From: Sipunculus nudus | Taxonomy: Eukaryota; Annelida; Sipuncula; Golfingiida; Sipunculidae | NCBI GenBank assembly: GCA_026874595.1 | Contig: CM049316.1 | Location: 1,488,001 to 1,552,000 of the forward strand | Direction of reading: 5' to 3' | DNA length: 64,000 nucleotides | Shown: in pieces, positions 1 through 9,078 of the stretch | Position numbering within the stretch: the first letter of the stretch is position 1 | How the letters are laid out: each line of letters opens with the position of its first letter | Program-made: the position numbers and the translations under genes | Notes under the pieces: model-generated | The model's input: only the letters and a program-made list of their open reading frames with translations | The model's database searches: none | What the model was told of the DNA's origin: nothing

Positions 1-572
1 AAATATATTTCATTAATAGTGTTTTAATATTGACCATGAAATATTGAAACGTAAGAGACTGAATTCTAGGAGTTGACACTGGGGTACACTCTTCTAAACA
101 CATGACAGAGAAATAAGTGGATAGATATGCTTTTAGCCTGCCGGGTGTAATGGGGTCATGACCACGTCTAAACTGTACCAGATACAGAATGTTTATCTTC
201 TCATTAAAGACAGCAATCATACCTGGTGTATAAGATATGAACTTTAAATTGCCACGAAATGATCGCGCGGCTATTTATCTATACCAGTCTCTCCATTTGT
301 CAGCGCAATGAGGGTGGAGGGATCTCACTGAGAACTTCACGTCAGGGTGGTTTTATGAATGCGTTAATTATGTTGAAGGTGTAAACCCACCGAGGCTCAT
401 TCCTTAGACATCCTTAGGCAGATAGCTCGTGACAACGGTGGTTATTCAACAGGCCTTAACGTCCACTGACTACATAGAAAATAAAAAAATCAGTTTTAAA
501 TACAGAGGAAAATTTGTGTCAGAAGGTGTGTTAAAAGAAGAGAAATACAAAACTGAACTGCCTACATATCAC
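1..572. other. No gene seen; probable intron 2 of the minus-strand gene
   Basis: AT-rich single-copy sequence with no credible ORF or splice-bounded exon on either strand. The next exon of the CRAL-TRIO gene was searched for on the minus strand (a GRP-V-x-Y-like stretch was expected) and not found. Confidence 0.5.
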
Positions 573-575
573 TTA

Positions 576-868
576 GGCCAAAAAAAATAAAAGGTATGGT
601 TCTCAGGCACCGCCCGCGTCAATTTTTACCCCCCGCATCAACAATTTTTATTTTGATTTTTATCTTTCAAGAAGATGAATATTACAATTTATGTAGTGCT
701 TTTCCCTGTTTTGCCAAAAAAAAAAAAATTGTTATTTTCATACTTTTCCCTGGTCATATGATATTTTTATGGAGACACTCAAAAAAAGGTCAAAAATAAA
801 ATACCGCCCGCCCGCACTGATTTCTGAAAAAAAGTGCCTGAGAACCATACCTTATTTTTTTTTTGGCC
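576..868. mobile_element. MITE-like element, 293 bp, with 35-bp terminal inverted repeats and TTA target duplication
   Basis: The left end at 576-610 (GGCC, A-rich run, GGTATGGTTCTCAGGCAC) is repeated in reverse complement at 834-868. They match at 33 of 35 positions, with both differences in the A/T run. Immediately outside, TTA at 573-575 and TTA at 869-871 form a 3-bp target-site duplication. No transposase is encoded inside. TIRs beginning GGCC with a TTA/TAA duplication fit non-autonomous PIF/Harbinger (Tourist-like) elements, so the superfamily is inferred from these end features only. The short interior ORF at 596-799 is not a gene. Confidence 0.8.
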
Positions 869-871
869 TTA

Positions 872-1148
872 CCCTCCTATAATAAATGAATAATCGACTA
901 CCACCCCGCCCCGCCACCGTCTACGTCCCATTTTCTGATCTATACCAGCCAGGACATTTATCCCTATAATGTTTACCTCTGGACAATAACCCAACCTGTT
1001 TACAATAATTCTCCGTATAAGGACCATTGTAAATATGCCTGTAACGACACTGACACATGGAGGAATTACTAACTATGCTTGGGGTAACTATCGAGGAAGT
1101 TTGGGGGACTGTGTACTTGTCCGGTTGTCTTTGCGTGTCATGCACTGT
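872..1148. other. No gene seen between the MITE and a short tandem repeat
   Basis: Single-copy AT-rich sequence. The overlapping short ORFs here run into the 36-bp repeat next door and show no family resemblance. Confidence 0.5.
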
Positions 1149-1256
1149 GCGGTAAATTTTCCGTTTTTGTGTTTGTTTATGGTAGCGGTAAATTTTCCGT
1201 TTTTGTTGTTGTTTATGGTAGCGGTAAATTTTCCGTTTTTGTGTTTGTTTATGGTA
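1149..1256. repeat. Short minisatellite, three copies of 36 bp
   Basis: The block GGTAAATTTTCCGTTTTTGT... starts at 1151, 1187 and 1223, a period of exactly 36 bases. The middle copy has TTGTTG where the outer two have TGTGTT. The small ORFs on both strands across it come from the repeat. Confidence 0.95.
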
Positions 1257-2110
1257 GACACCCTTAACGTATTGACACATATTTTACCGTGTTTAAAATT
1301 CACAAGAAAAATATCCCACTGGTCGGAACATCTAAAGTTTATTACCTCTCGTTAACATTAAAATCCTGTTTGATTCATTCATGGAAGTTGATTTTTATCC
1401 TTGTCTTTTTGTAATTCATCAGTTTATTTTATAAGATTATCGCGTTACCGGGCTCCCCCGGAATACTGCCAATTATAGAAAACTTCAATTTACTCTAAAC
1501 AGTACATGAATTTACACACCCCATTTCTGAAAACTGTGTCTGCGTCATCATCTGTCATCATCTGTCGTTGTTATTATGGTCCGCTCCTCTGCCTGGTGCC
1601 CTGTGAAATAATCATCATATCTTTTTTTCGCACTATGTAAAAAAACTCTGTGATGGTCCACAGGGTGAATATGTGTTCACAGGCACCCGAATTACACTAT
1701 TTGCCTTTTCCAATTCTCCACAATTTTGCCGCCTATATGCCGAGGTCCATGGGATCCTTGCCTAACTTTGTTGGTCATACCATTTTTAAGAATATTTTAA
1801 AGACTAACATTCAAACAACGTCATTCATACGTGTGTGTATGGTGTTCAATGAAGATTTGACAGTTAAATTCAAGTGAAAAAAATGTGCAAAAATTAACGG
1901 TTTTATCTCTTATCTTTTTTTGGAGGGCATGCATAAACTATACTCAGTATTGTATTGCATCTTAGTTTTAGTAATAGTTACACTTAAACATACATCCCAA
2001 AATATCGATGGTCATCCTCAAGCAGAAGGATTAAATGACGGACACCGTTTTAATGGTGATATTCAGGGAGATGATTGGGTAAACATGTCCCCTGTGTATG
2101 TGTTACTAAC
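1257..2110. other. No further exon recognised; probable intron 2
   Basis: This is downstream, in gene orientation, of the donor at 2110. No splice-bounded minus-strand stretch resembling the lipid-binding half of a CRAL-TRIO protein was seen. The 75-codon plus-strand ORF at 1650-1877 has no recognisable motif. Confidence 0.45.
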
Positions 2111-2255
2111 CATGCAGTGGTAACCAGGCGTCTCGTGGCACCATTTGCAGTCTCCATGGAGAGGACGATATACGCGGCGCCACTCAACGGCCGCCTTCAA
2201 TAACTTCTCAGCGTCATTAATCTTCCAGTCCCGTGCCTTCAAGAACCGTGCTAGA
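2111..2255 (-). CDS. Second coding exon: CRAL-TRIO N-terminal helical domain
   Basis: On the minus strand, a T-rich tract ending TTTCAG (acceptor AG at 2257-2256) opens an exon of 145 bases, one base plus 48 codons. It ends at CATG|GTTAGT, phase 0. The translation starts LARFLKARDWKINDAEKLLK, continues AAVEWRR and ends GDCKWCHETPGYHCM. The 'RFLKAR...A.KLL....EWRR' pattern is the signature of the CRAL-TRIO N-terminal domain, the helical cap in front of the Sec14 lipid-binding fold. Proteins of this fold bind or transfer phosphoinositides, tocopherol, retinal or other lipids. The substrate here cannot be inferred. The lipid-binding CRAL-TRIO domain itself should follow in exons left of the window, and I could not find it in 1-2110. 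The WCH..PG motif after the cap recalls a Sec14-like subgroup, but I cannot name the orthologue. The family call is good; the subfamily is unknown. Confidence 0.82.
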
Positions 2256-2257
2256 CT

Positions 2258-2582
2258 GAAATATAGAAATAAAAAATAATATTCTATTAGATGTATATAC
2301 ATATACAGTAAGTCTCGCTAAAATGACCGATGCCGGCACCTCCAAACGTGGTCATACTAACAGGATAACATGTAAGGGTATGCTTGTCTGAAAACAAATG
2401 GGTGGTCTTCATTGAAGGTATTCATGTAAGTTAGGGCGTTCGACAGGGGAAATCTCATGCCATTTTGTAAGGACGAGGCAAAAACTAGACGCCCAGAGGT
2501 GGAGAGCTTGTCGGAAATGATGTGAAAACATTCAAATGAATGAGCAATGGCAAAGAGGAAGAACATGATTCCTAGTTTTTGA
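2258..2582. other. Intron segment next to the exon-2 acceptor; one unexplained minus-strand ORF
   Basis: The acceptor and its T-rich tract occupy the first 30 bases or so. A 69-codon minus-strand ORF (2357-2566) has fairly balanced amino-acid composition but no motif I recognise. The two flanking coding exons join in phase without it, so it is not needed in the transcript. It may be a decayed element. Confidence 0.4.
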
Positions 2583-2825
2583 AGATAGGACCAATATTGA
2601 CAAAGTTATGATCAAAATAAGTTTTTGACATGTTTTGATGACCTTGACCTTTAACTTCGACCTATTAAAAATACACATACAGCTTTAAGAATTCCTCCAG
2701 ATGTATGACATGTGTAAGCTTAAAGTTATTACTGCAAAACTTTGGCCTGTAGAATGCTAAATATAAGACACGAGAACAAGCAAAAGGCTAAATTGAGGAC
2801 AAATAACAAATAGACAGACACACTG
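2583..2825. repeat. Dispersed repeat, copy 1 (contains ccttgacctt)
   Basis: It shares ordered blocks with 2983-3190: 'aatattgac..(a)g(g)ttatga', a 'ttgat.accttgacctt' core, 'tgcaaaact' and a terminal 'agacagacA' run. The two copies are clearly related but well diverged. Repeats with this core are familiar from molluscan DNA; the exact family is not identified. Confidence 0.65.
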
Positions 2826-2982
2826 ACAAAGTGACACATCTGAGATAACAGATGACTAGAAAAGCGTATGAAGAAGCAAATGAGCTATGGTTCATATAGG
2901 TAAGGTTTATCGTGTTGGAGATATAGCCAAACAGGATGTTGTAGTGTTTCGAGGGCAGTTCCCCTAAATTAAGCCTAAGTTT

Positions 2983-3190
2983 GTAACGATAGAACTAATA
3001 TTGACTGGGTTATGACGAAAATAAACAGTCGACGTTTTTTGATTACCTTGACCTTGATCCTTGACCAATATTCAGAAAAAAACAATAGGTTTCGGGGACT
3101 TTTGGTTTTCTATTAAATGTGTATGTTTGAAAGCGATTGCTGCAAAACTGTCTATTCTAGACTGGAAACAGAAAGACAGACAAACATCGT
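2983..3190. repeat. Dispersed repeat, copy 2 (contains ccttgacctt)
   Basis: Diverged relative of 2583-2825 in the same orientation, ending in an 'agacagacaaac' run. The 62-codon minus-strand ORF overlapping it is not credible. Confidence 0.65.
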
Positions 3191-3509
3191 TACAAACAGA
3201 CATACGCAACTGATCAACATGCTTGACGAAATCGAAGATTTCCGGCAAGCATAAAAACAAGTGACCACTTATTTACCAAATAAGAGCATATTGTCCTAAC
3301 ACTATTACTGGTTTACAACACAGGGGTATACTTATTTTTTTATTTAATTAAACTAAAGGCTTTTAATAAACATTAATTAATTGTATGAGAAACACATTTC
3401 CACAGCGACATGGTATTGTGAACTCTCTAGTGGACGTTGTTACATCACGGATTATTATTTACTCCGTGACCATCTAATGCCTCCATAGTTGCTGCCAATG
3501 CAAAACATG
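3191..3509. other. AT-rich intron spacer, no feature seen
   Basis: Single-copy AT-rich sequence between the dispersed repeat and the 45-bp array. No exon-like stretch. Confidence 0.5.
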
Positions 3510-4838
3510 TGAAAGTCAAAGGGCACAAGCTACTGACGTCAAAGAACAACGTATACTGTATGCACAAGGCACGACAACTGAAGTATGAGAACTACGTTTA
3601 CTGTCTGCACAAGGTGCGGCTACTGATGTCTGAGAACAACGGAAACTGTCTGCACAAGGTACGGCTACTGAGGTCTGAGAACAACAGAAACTGTATGCAC
3701 AAGGTACGCCTACTGAAGTATGAGAGCAACGTAAACTGTATGCACAAGGTACGGCTACTGAAGCATGAGAGCAACGGAAACTGTATGGACAAGGTACGGC
3801 TACTGAAGCATGAGAGCAACGGAAACTGTATGCACAAGGTACGGCTACTGAAGTATGAGAACAACGGAAACTGTATGCACAAGGTACGGCTACTGAAGCA
3901 TGAGAGCAACGGAAACTGTATGCACAAGGTACGGCTACTGAAGTATGAGAACAACGGAAACTGTATGCACAAGGTACGGCTACTGAAGCATGAGAGCAAC
4001 GGAAACTGTATGGACAAGGTACGGCTACTGAAGCATGAGAGCAACGGAAACTGTATGCACAAGGTACGGCTACTGATGTCTGAGAACAACGGAAACTGTA
4101 TGCACAAGGTACGGCTACTGATGTGTAAGAACAACGGAAACTGTATGCACAAGGTACGGCTACTGATGTGTAAGAACAACGGAAACTGTATGCACAAAGT
4201 ACGGCTACTGAGGTCTGAGAACAACGGGAACTGTATGCAAAAGGTACGGCTACTGAAGTATGAGAACAACGGAAACTGTATGCACAAGGTATTGCTACTG
4301 ATGTCTGAGAACAACGGAAACTGTATGGACAAGGTACGGCTACTGATGTCTGAGAGCAACGGAAACTGTATGGACAAGGTACGGCTACTGATGTCTGAGA
4401 ACAACGGAAACTGTATGGACAAGGTACGGCTACTGAAGCATGAGAGCAACGGAAACTGTATGGACAAGGTACGGCTACTGATGTCTGAGAACAACGGAAA
4501 CTGTATGGACAAGGTACGGCTACTGAAGCATGAGAACAACGGAAACTGTATGGACAAGGTACGGCTACTGAAGCATGAGAGCAACGGAAACTGTATGGAC
4601 AAGGTACGGCTACTGATGTCTGAGAGCAACGGAAACTGTATGGACAAGGTACGGCTACTGATGTCTGAGAACAACGGAAACTGTATGGACAAGGTACGGC
4701 TACTGATGTCTGAGAACAACTGAAACTGTATGGACAAGGTACGGCTACTGAAGTATGAGAGCAACGGAAACTGTATGCACAAGGTACGGTTACTGAGGTA
4801 TGAGAACAACGGAAACTGTATGCACAAGGTACGGCTAT
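3510..4838. repeat. 45-bp minisatellite, about 29.5 copies
   Basis: The unit is AAGGTACGGCTACTGAAGCA plus 25 more bases, ending ACTGTATGCAC or ACTGTATGGAC. The first copies (3510-3660) are the most diverged, and the interior is nearly uniform apart from alternating blocks (aagcatgagagc / atgtctgagaac / atgtgtaagaac). Since 45 is divisible by three and no stop occurs in the unit, one forward and two reverse frames stay open for 404, 442 and 409 codons. Three open frames over the same bases, with changes spread over all codon positions, argue against a protein. It lies in the intron of the CRAL-TRIO gene. Confidence 0.95.
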
Positions 4839-5332
4839 AAACACTGAGGTCTGAGAAGGGTTCAGACAGACCGAAGCTTGACCACCAGTGTTAGGAGCGG
4901 CTCAACCTGCATGGCACATATGAGTAATCAACATGTGTTCACAATCGTTCGTTGCGGGCGAGTATGATATCGAGGTATGCAAACTGCGGGTGACAGCAAT
5001 TGTCGTGTTCCCAATGGTTACACTAATTACCTGAGTATGATATTTATGTATAACATATATAATAGTCGGTGATGTGTGCACAATTGCATTGCATTTTAAC
5101 GGTCAATAATTAATATACACACATCACTGACTATTAAATATATTATACAATCAGACTCTACTATAAAATAAAAAAATGCATGAATATCTTTAATTCTTAG
5201 ATAGCGATTCGTTTCATACATTAAAACTTTGCATGCCTGTTAATAATTTTGACGTGCCGTTGATTTACGGATGGTGAGGGTGTGTTTTCAGCGTGACTGG
5301 CAACAATGAGAACGTATTTGCACGAATAAATG
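4839..5332. other. Spacer with one hairpin-forming inverted repeat
   Basis: Single-copy spacer between two minisatellites. Its only structure is the inverted repeat listed separately at 5048-5148. Confidence 0.5.
5048..5148. repeat. Imperfect inverted repeat, arms of about 33 bp
   Basis: The left arm 5048-5080 (GTATAACATATATAATAGTC then GGTGATGTGTGCA) is matched in reverse complement by 5115-5148, with a handful of mismatches and a 34-bp loop. It could be a small fold-back/MITE relic. No clear target duplication was seen. Confidence 0.65.
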
Positions 5333-6489
5333 ACTGGAGAATCAGTACGCAGGTGCACGGACAACTTACTTGGGAATCAGAACGCAGGTGAATGAAAAAC
5401 TTACTGGGGAAAGTGGACGCAGGTGCACGGACAACTTACTGGGGAACGTGGACGCAGGTGCACGGACAACTTACTGGAGAATCAGTACGCAGGTGCACGG
5501 ACAACTTACTGGAGAATCAGTACGCAGGTGCACGGACAACTTACTGGGGAAAGTGGACGAAGGTGCACGGACAACTTAATGGAGAATCAGTACGCAGGTG
5601 CACGGACAACTTACTGGGGAAAGAGGACGCAGGTGCACGGACAACTTACTGGAGAATCAGTACGCAGGTGCACGGACAACTTACTGGGGAAAGTGGACGC
5701 AGGTGCACGGACAACTTACTGGAGAATCAGTACGCAGGTGCACGGACAACTTACTGGGGAAAGTGGACGCAGGTGCACGGACAACTTACTGGAGAATCAG
5801 TACGCAGGTGCACGGACAACTTACTGGGGAAAGTGGACGCAGGTGCACGGACAACTTACTGGAGAATCAGTTCGCAGGTGCACGGACAACTTACTGGGGA
5901 AAGTGGACGCAGGTGCACGGACAACGTACTGGGGAAAGTGTACGCAGGTGCACGGACAACTTACTTGGGAAAGTGGACGCAGGTGCACGGACAACTTACT
6001 GGGGAAAGTGGACGCAGGTGCACGGACAACTTACTGGAGAATCAGTACGCAGGTGCACGGACAACTTACTGGAGAATCAGTACGCAGGTGCACGGACAAC
6101 TTACTTGGAAAAAGTGGACGCAGGTGCACGGACAACTTACTGGAGAATCAGTACGCAGGTGCACGGACAACTTACTGGGCAAAGTGGACGCAGGTGCACG
6201 GACAACTTACTGGAGAATCAGTGCGCAGGTGCCCGGACAACTTACTGGGGAAAGAGGACGCAGGTGCACGGACAACTTACTGGAGAATCAGTACGCAGGT
6301 GCACGGACAACTTACTGGGGAAAGTGGACGCAGGTGCACGGACAACTTACTGGAGAAAGTGGACGCAGGTGCACGGACAACTTACTGGAGAAAGTGGACG
6401 CAGGTGCACGGACAACTTATTTGAGAATCAGTTCGCAGGTGCACGGACAACTTACTGGGGAAAGAGGACGCAGGTGCACGGACAACTTA
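5333..6489. repeat. 35-bp minisatellite, 33 copies, in two alternating variants
   Basis: The unit core is ACGCAGGTGCACGGACAACT followed by tactgg and a variable 9-base tail. Two tails, agaatcagt and ggaaagtgg, alternate through much of the array and give a 70-bp higher-order unit. Because 35 is not a multiple of three and no stop occurs in any frame, the same 35-residue repeat is read in all three plus-strand frames, producing overlapping ORFs of 307-368 codons. That pattern is diagnostic of an artefact rather than a gene. Confidence 0.95.
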
Positions 6490-7322
6490 TATTTTTAGTA
6501 CATTTAACAAATAAATATTAACTGTACTTTAGCTAGTTCGTGTTTTTATTCATCAATGTTTTACGCCCGTGCCCGGAGGAGACCTCGAGGGTGTTGAAGT
6601 CTGGTCTGTATCATTTGTAGATGCATGTGTGCAAGTGTGTCTGTTGATCTGTCCGGACGTGTTTCTCAAAAACTGTTATTCATATTCGCTTGAAAAGTTA
6701 ACACTTGGTGAGTCTATAATTGAAGAATGATGACTCTAGAACTAATAGGTCAAAATATTAAATTATCGTTCCCTGTTCACTGCCGAGAGTGTGCAGTCTC
6801 TGGTTGGTTTGTAATACACAGTGTAACATCACGAGACTGCGCGGGCATCTGAGTCACCCGAGTCATTAATTAATTTTGTTATAACAGGTGAGGTTCAAAG
6901 GCTGGTTCGGTCCAGCTGGCCTCGCCTGGCGCTGTCTGGTACAACCCCTGTACACTTCTGGCACCTGATTTCCCTCTTTTCCTATATTTGGCTGACTCAT
7001 TACAAACAGCGCGGACAGTTCGAGATAAGGATATATAATCATCCTTACGTCACAGCTGCTAGTCGATCAGATAATGCCTGTTATCTGTGATCACTCATGT
7101 AGTCGGAAAGTACAAGACAAAACTCGACATTATCCGAACCCCAGTTATCCGAAATTACTTACGTTCGTGTTTAAAATAAGAAGATTTATTATTAAGTGTT
7201 ATCTAATCTCGTTTAGCTAATGGATTAATTTTTAAACATACTGTCCGTCATCTTGAATGTCTAATCGAGGCTCGACAGCTTTCCTTGCTTTTGATGTAAT
7301 CGTTAACATGCAGTTTCATAAC
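6490..7322. other. Spacer with a probable dispersed-repeat fragment
   Basis: No exon is visible. Around 6630-6735 a 'gtgtctgttgatctgtccgg' stretch followed by 'ctcaaaaactg' resembles the 3' part of dispersed repeats common in molluscs. This is by impression and could not be aligned to a named family. Confidence 0.35.
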
Positions 7323-8698
7323 CCTCCCCCCTCTCTCTCTGATCATCCCCCGACACATCCACCTCCCTCTCTCTCTCTGATCATCCCCCGACACATCCAC
7401 CTCCCGCTCTCTCTCTCTGATCATCCCCCGACACATTCACCTCCCTCTCTCTCTCTGATCATCCCCCGACACATCCACCTCCCCCTCTCTCTCTCTGATC
7501 ATCCCCCGACACATCCACCTCCCGCTCTATCTCTCTGATTATCCCCCGACACATTCACCTCCCTCTCTCTCTCTGATCATCCCCCGACACATCCACCTCC
7601 CCCTCTCTCTCTCTCTGATCATCCCCCGACACATTCACCTCCCTCTCTCTCTCTGATCATCCCCCGACACATTCACCTCCCTCTCTCTCTCTGATCATCC
7701 CCCGACACATCCACCTCCCCCTCTCTCTCTCTCTCTGATCATCCCCCGACACATTCACCTCCCTCTCTCTCTCTGATCATCCCCCGACACATCCACCTCA
7801 CTCTCTCTCTCTGATCATCCCCCGACACATCCACCTCCCCCTCTCTCTCTCTCTGATCATCCCCCGACACATTCACCTCCCTCTCTCTCTCTGATCATCC
7901 CCCGACACATCCACCTCACTCTCTCTCTCTGATCATCCCCCGACACATCCACCTCCCCCTCTCTCTCTCTGATCATCCCCCGACACATCCACCTCCCGCT
8001 CTCTCTCTCTGATCATCCCCCGACACATTCACCTCCCTCTCTCTCTCTGATCATCCCCCGACACATCCACCTCCCTCTGTCTCACTAATCATCCCCCGAC
8101 ACATCCACCTCCCTCTCTCTCTCTGATCATCCCCCGACACATCCACCTCCCTCTCTCTCTCTGATCATCCCCCGACACATCCACCTCCCTCTCTCTCTCT
8201 GATCATCCCCCGACACATCCACCTCCCTCTCTCTCTCTGATCATCCCCCGACACATCCACCTCACTCTCTCTCTCTGATCATCCCCCGACACATCCACCT
8301 CCCCCTCTCTCTCTCTCTGATCATCCCCCGACACATTCACCTCCCTCTCTCTCTCTGATCATCCCCCGACACATCCACCTCACTCTCTCTCTCTGATCAT
8401 CCCCCGACACATCCACCTCCCCCTCTCTCTCTGATCATCCCCCGACACATCCACCTCCCGCTCTCTCTCTCTGATCATCCCCCGACACATTCACCTCCCT
8501 CTCTCTCTCTGATCATCCCCCGACACATCCACCTCCCTCTCTCTCACTAATCATCCCCCGACACATCCACCTCCCTCTCTCTCTCTGATCATCCCCCGAC
8601 ACATCCACCTCCCTCTCTCTCTCTGATCATCCCCCGACACATCCACCTCCCGCTCTCTCTCTCTGATCATCCCCCGACACATCCACCTCCCGCTCTCA
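7323..8698. repeat. CT-rich 38-bp minisatellite, about 36 copies
   Basis: The unit is a CTCTCTCTCT run plus GATCATCCCCCGACACATCC and acctcc. Copies vary from 38 to about 42 bases because the CT run changes length, so a microsatellite sits inside each minisatellite unit. Blocks of several units recur, for example the cattcacctcc/catccacctcac order near 7790-7960 and again near 8260-8420. The unit also carries TGATCA. The pyrimidine strand is the plus strand. No coding potential. Confidence 0.95.
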
Positions 8699-9078
8699 TT
8701 AATATTACTTCGACTACAACTTATACTATAACTTTGTAATAAGTAGTATTAGTATAAGAAGTATTAATAGTAGTAGTATCAGTAATAGTAGACTCCTTAA
8801 TAATTTGACAATAATATGATGACAATACTTTTATCATGATTATCATATAATCATCATCATTGTAAATGTCGTCCGCGGTCAATATGTTGTGTATTTTAAT
8901 GAACGTGAGACCTCACACAGATGAGAAATAGCTATAGATCTTGTGACAAGTGTCTACTGAAAGCCATGCGTAAACTAACACGGCAATCGATTTAACCAAA
9001 CCCCGGGTCTGTTTGTATTCTTGGTGGACATGGTGGTCTGACGTCCAGGTGGACCATGTTTGCCAGTTACACAAGCAT
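8699..9078. other. Spacer with low-complexity TAG/ATC runs
   Basis: About 8740-8860 holds imperfect 'tagtagtag' and 'atcatcatc' runs. The rest is single copy, with no gene seen. Confidence 0.5.

Noticed and set aside
596-799. 67-codon ORF inside the MITE
   Set aside because: It is shorter than any transposase and lies between the TIRs in AT-rich filler.
2357-2566. 69-codon minus-strand ORF as an extra CRAL-TRIO exon
   Set aside because: The flanking exons already join in phase, its translation does not resemble the domain, and no paired splice sites were seen.
3516-4844. 442-codon cysteine- and serine-rich minus-strand ORF (and the 404-codon plus-strand one)
   Set aside because: Both are readings of the same 45-bp minisatellite, in several open frames. 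No signal peptide, no unique flanking domain, and it lies in an intron.
5392-6498. 368-codon plus-strand ORF, apparently a repeat protein
   Set aside because: The same peptide appears in all three forward frames because the unit is 35 bp and stop-free.
7323-8698. CRISPR-like appearance of regularly spaced repeats
   Set aside because: Units are directly adjacent, with no unique spacers, no cas genes and a eukaryotic context. The same holds for the other arrays.
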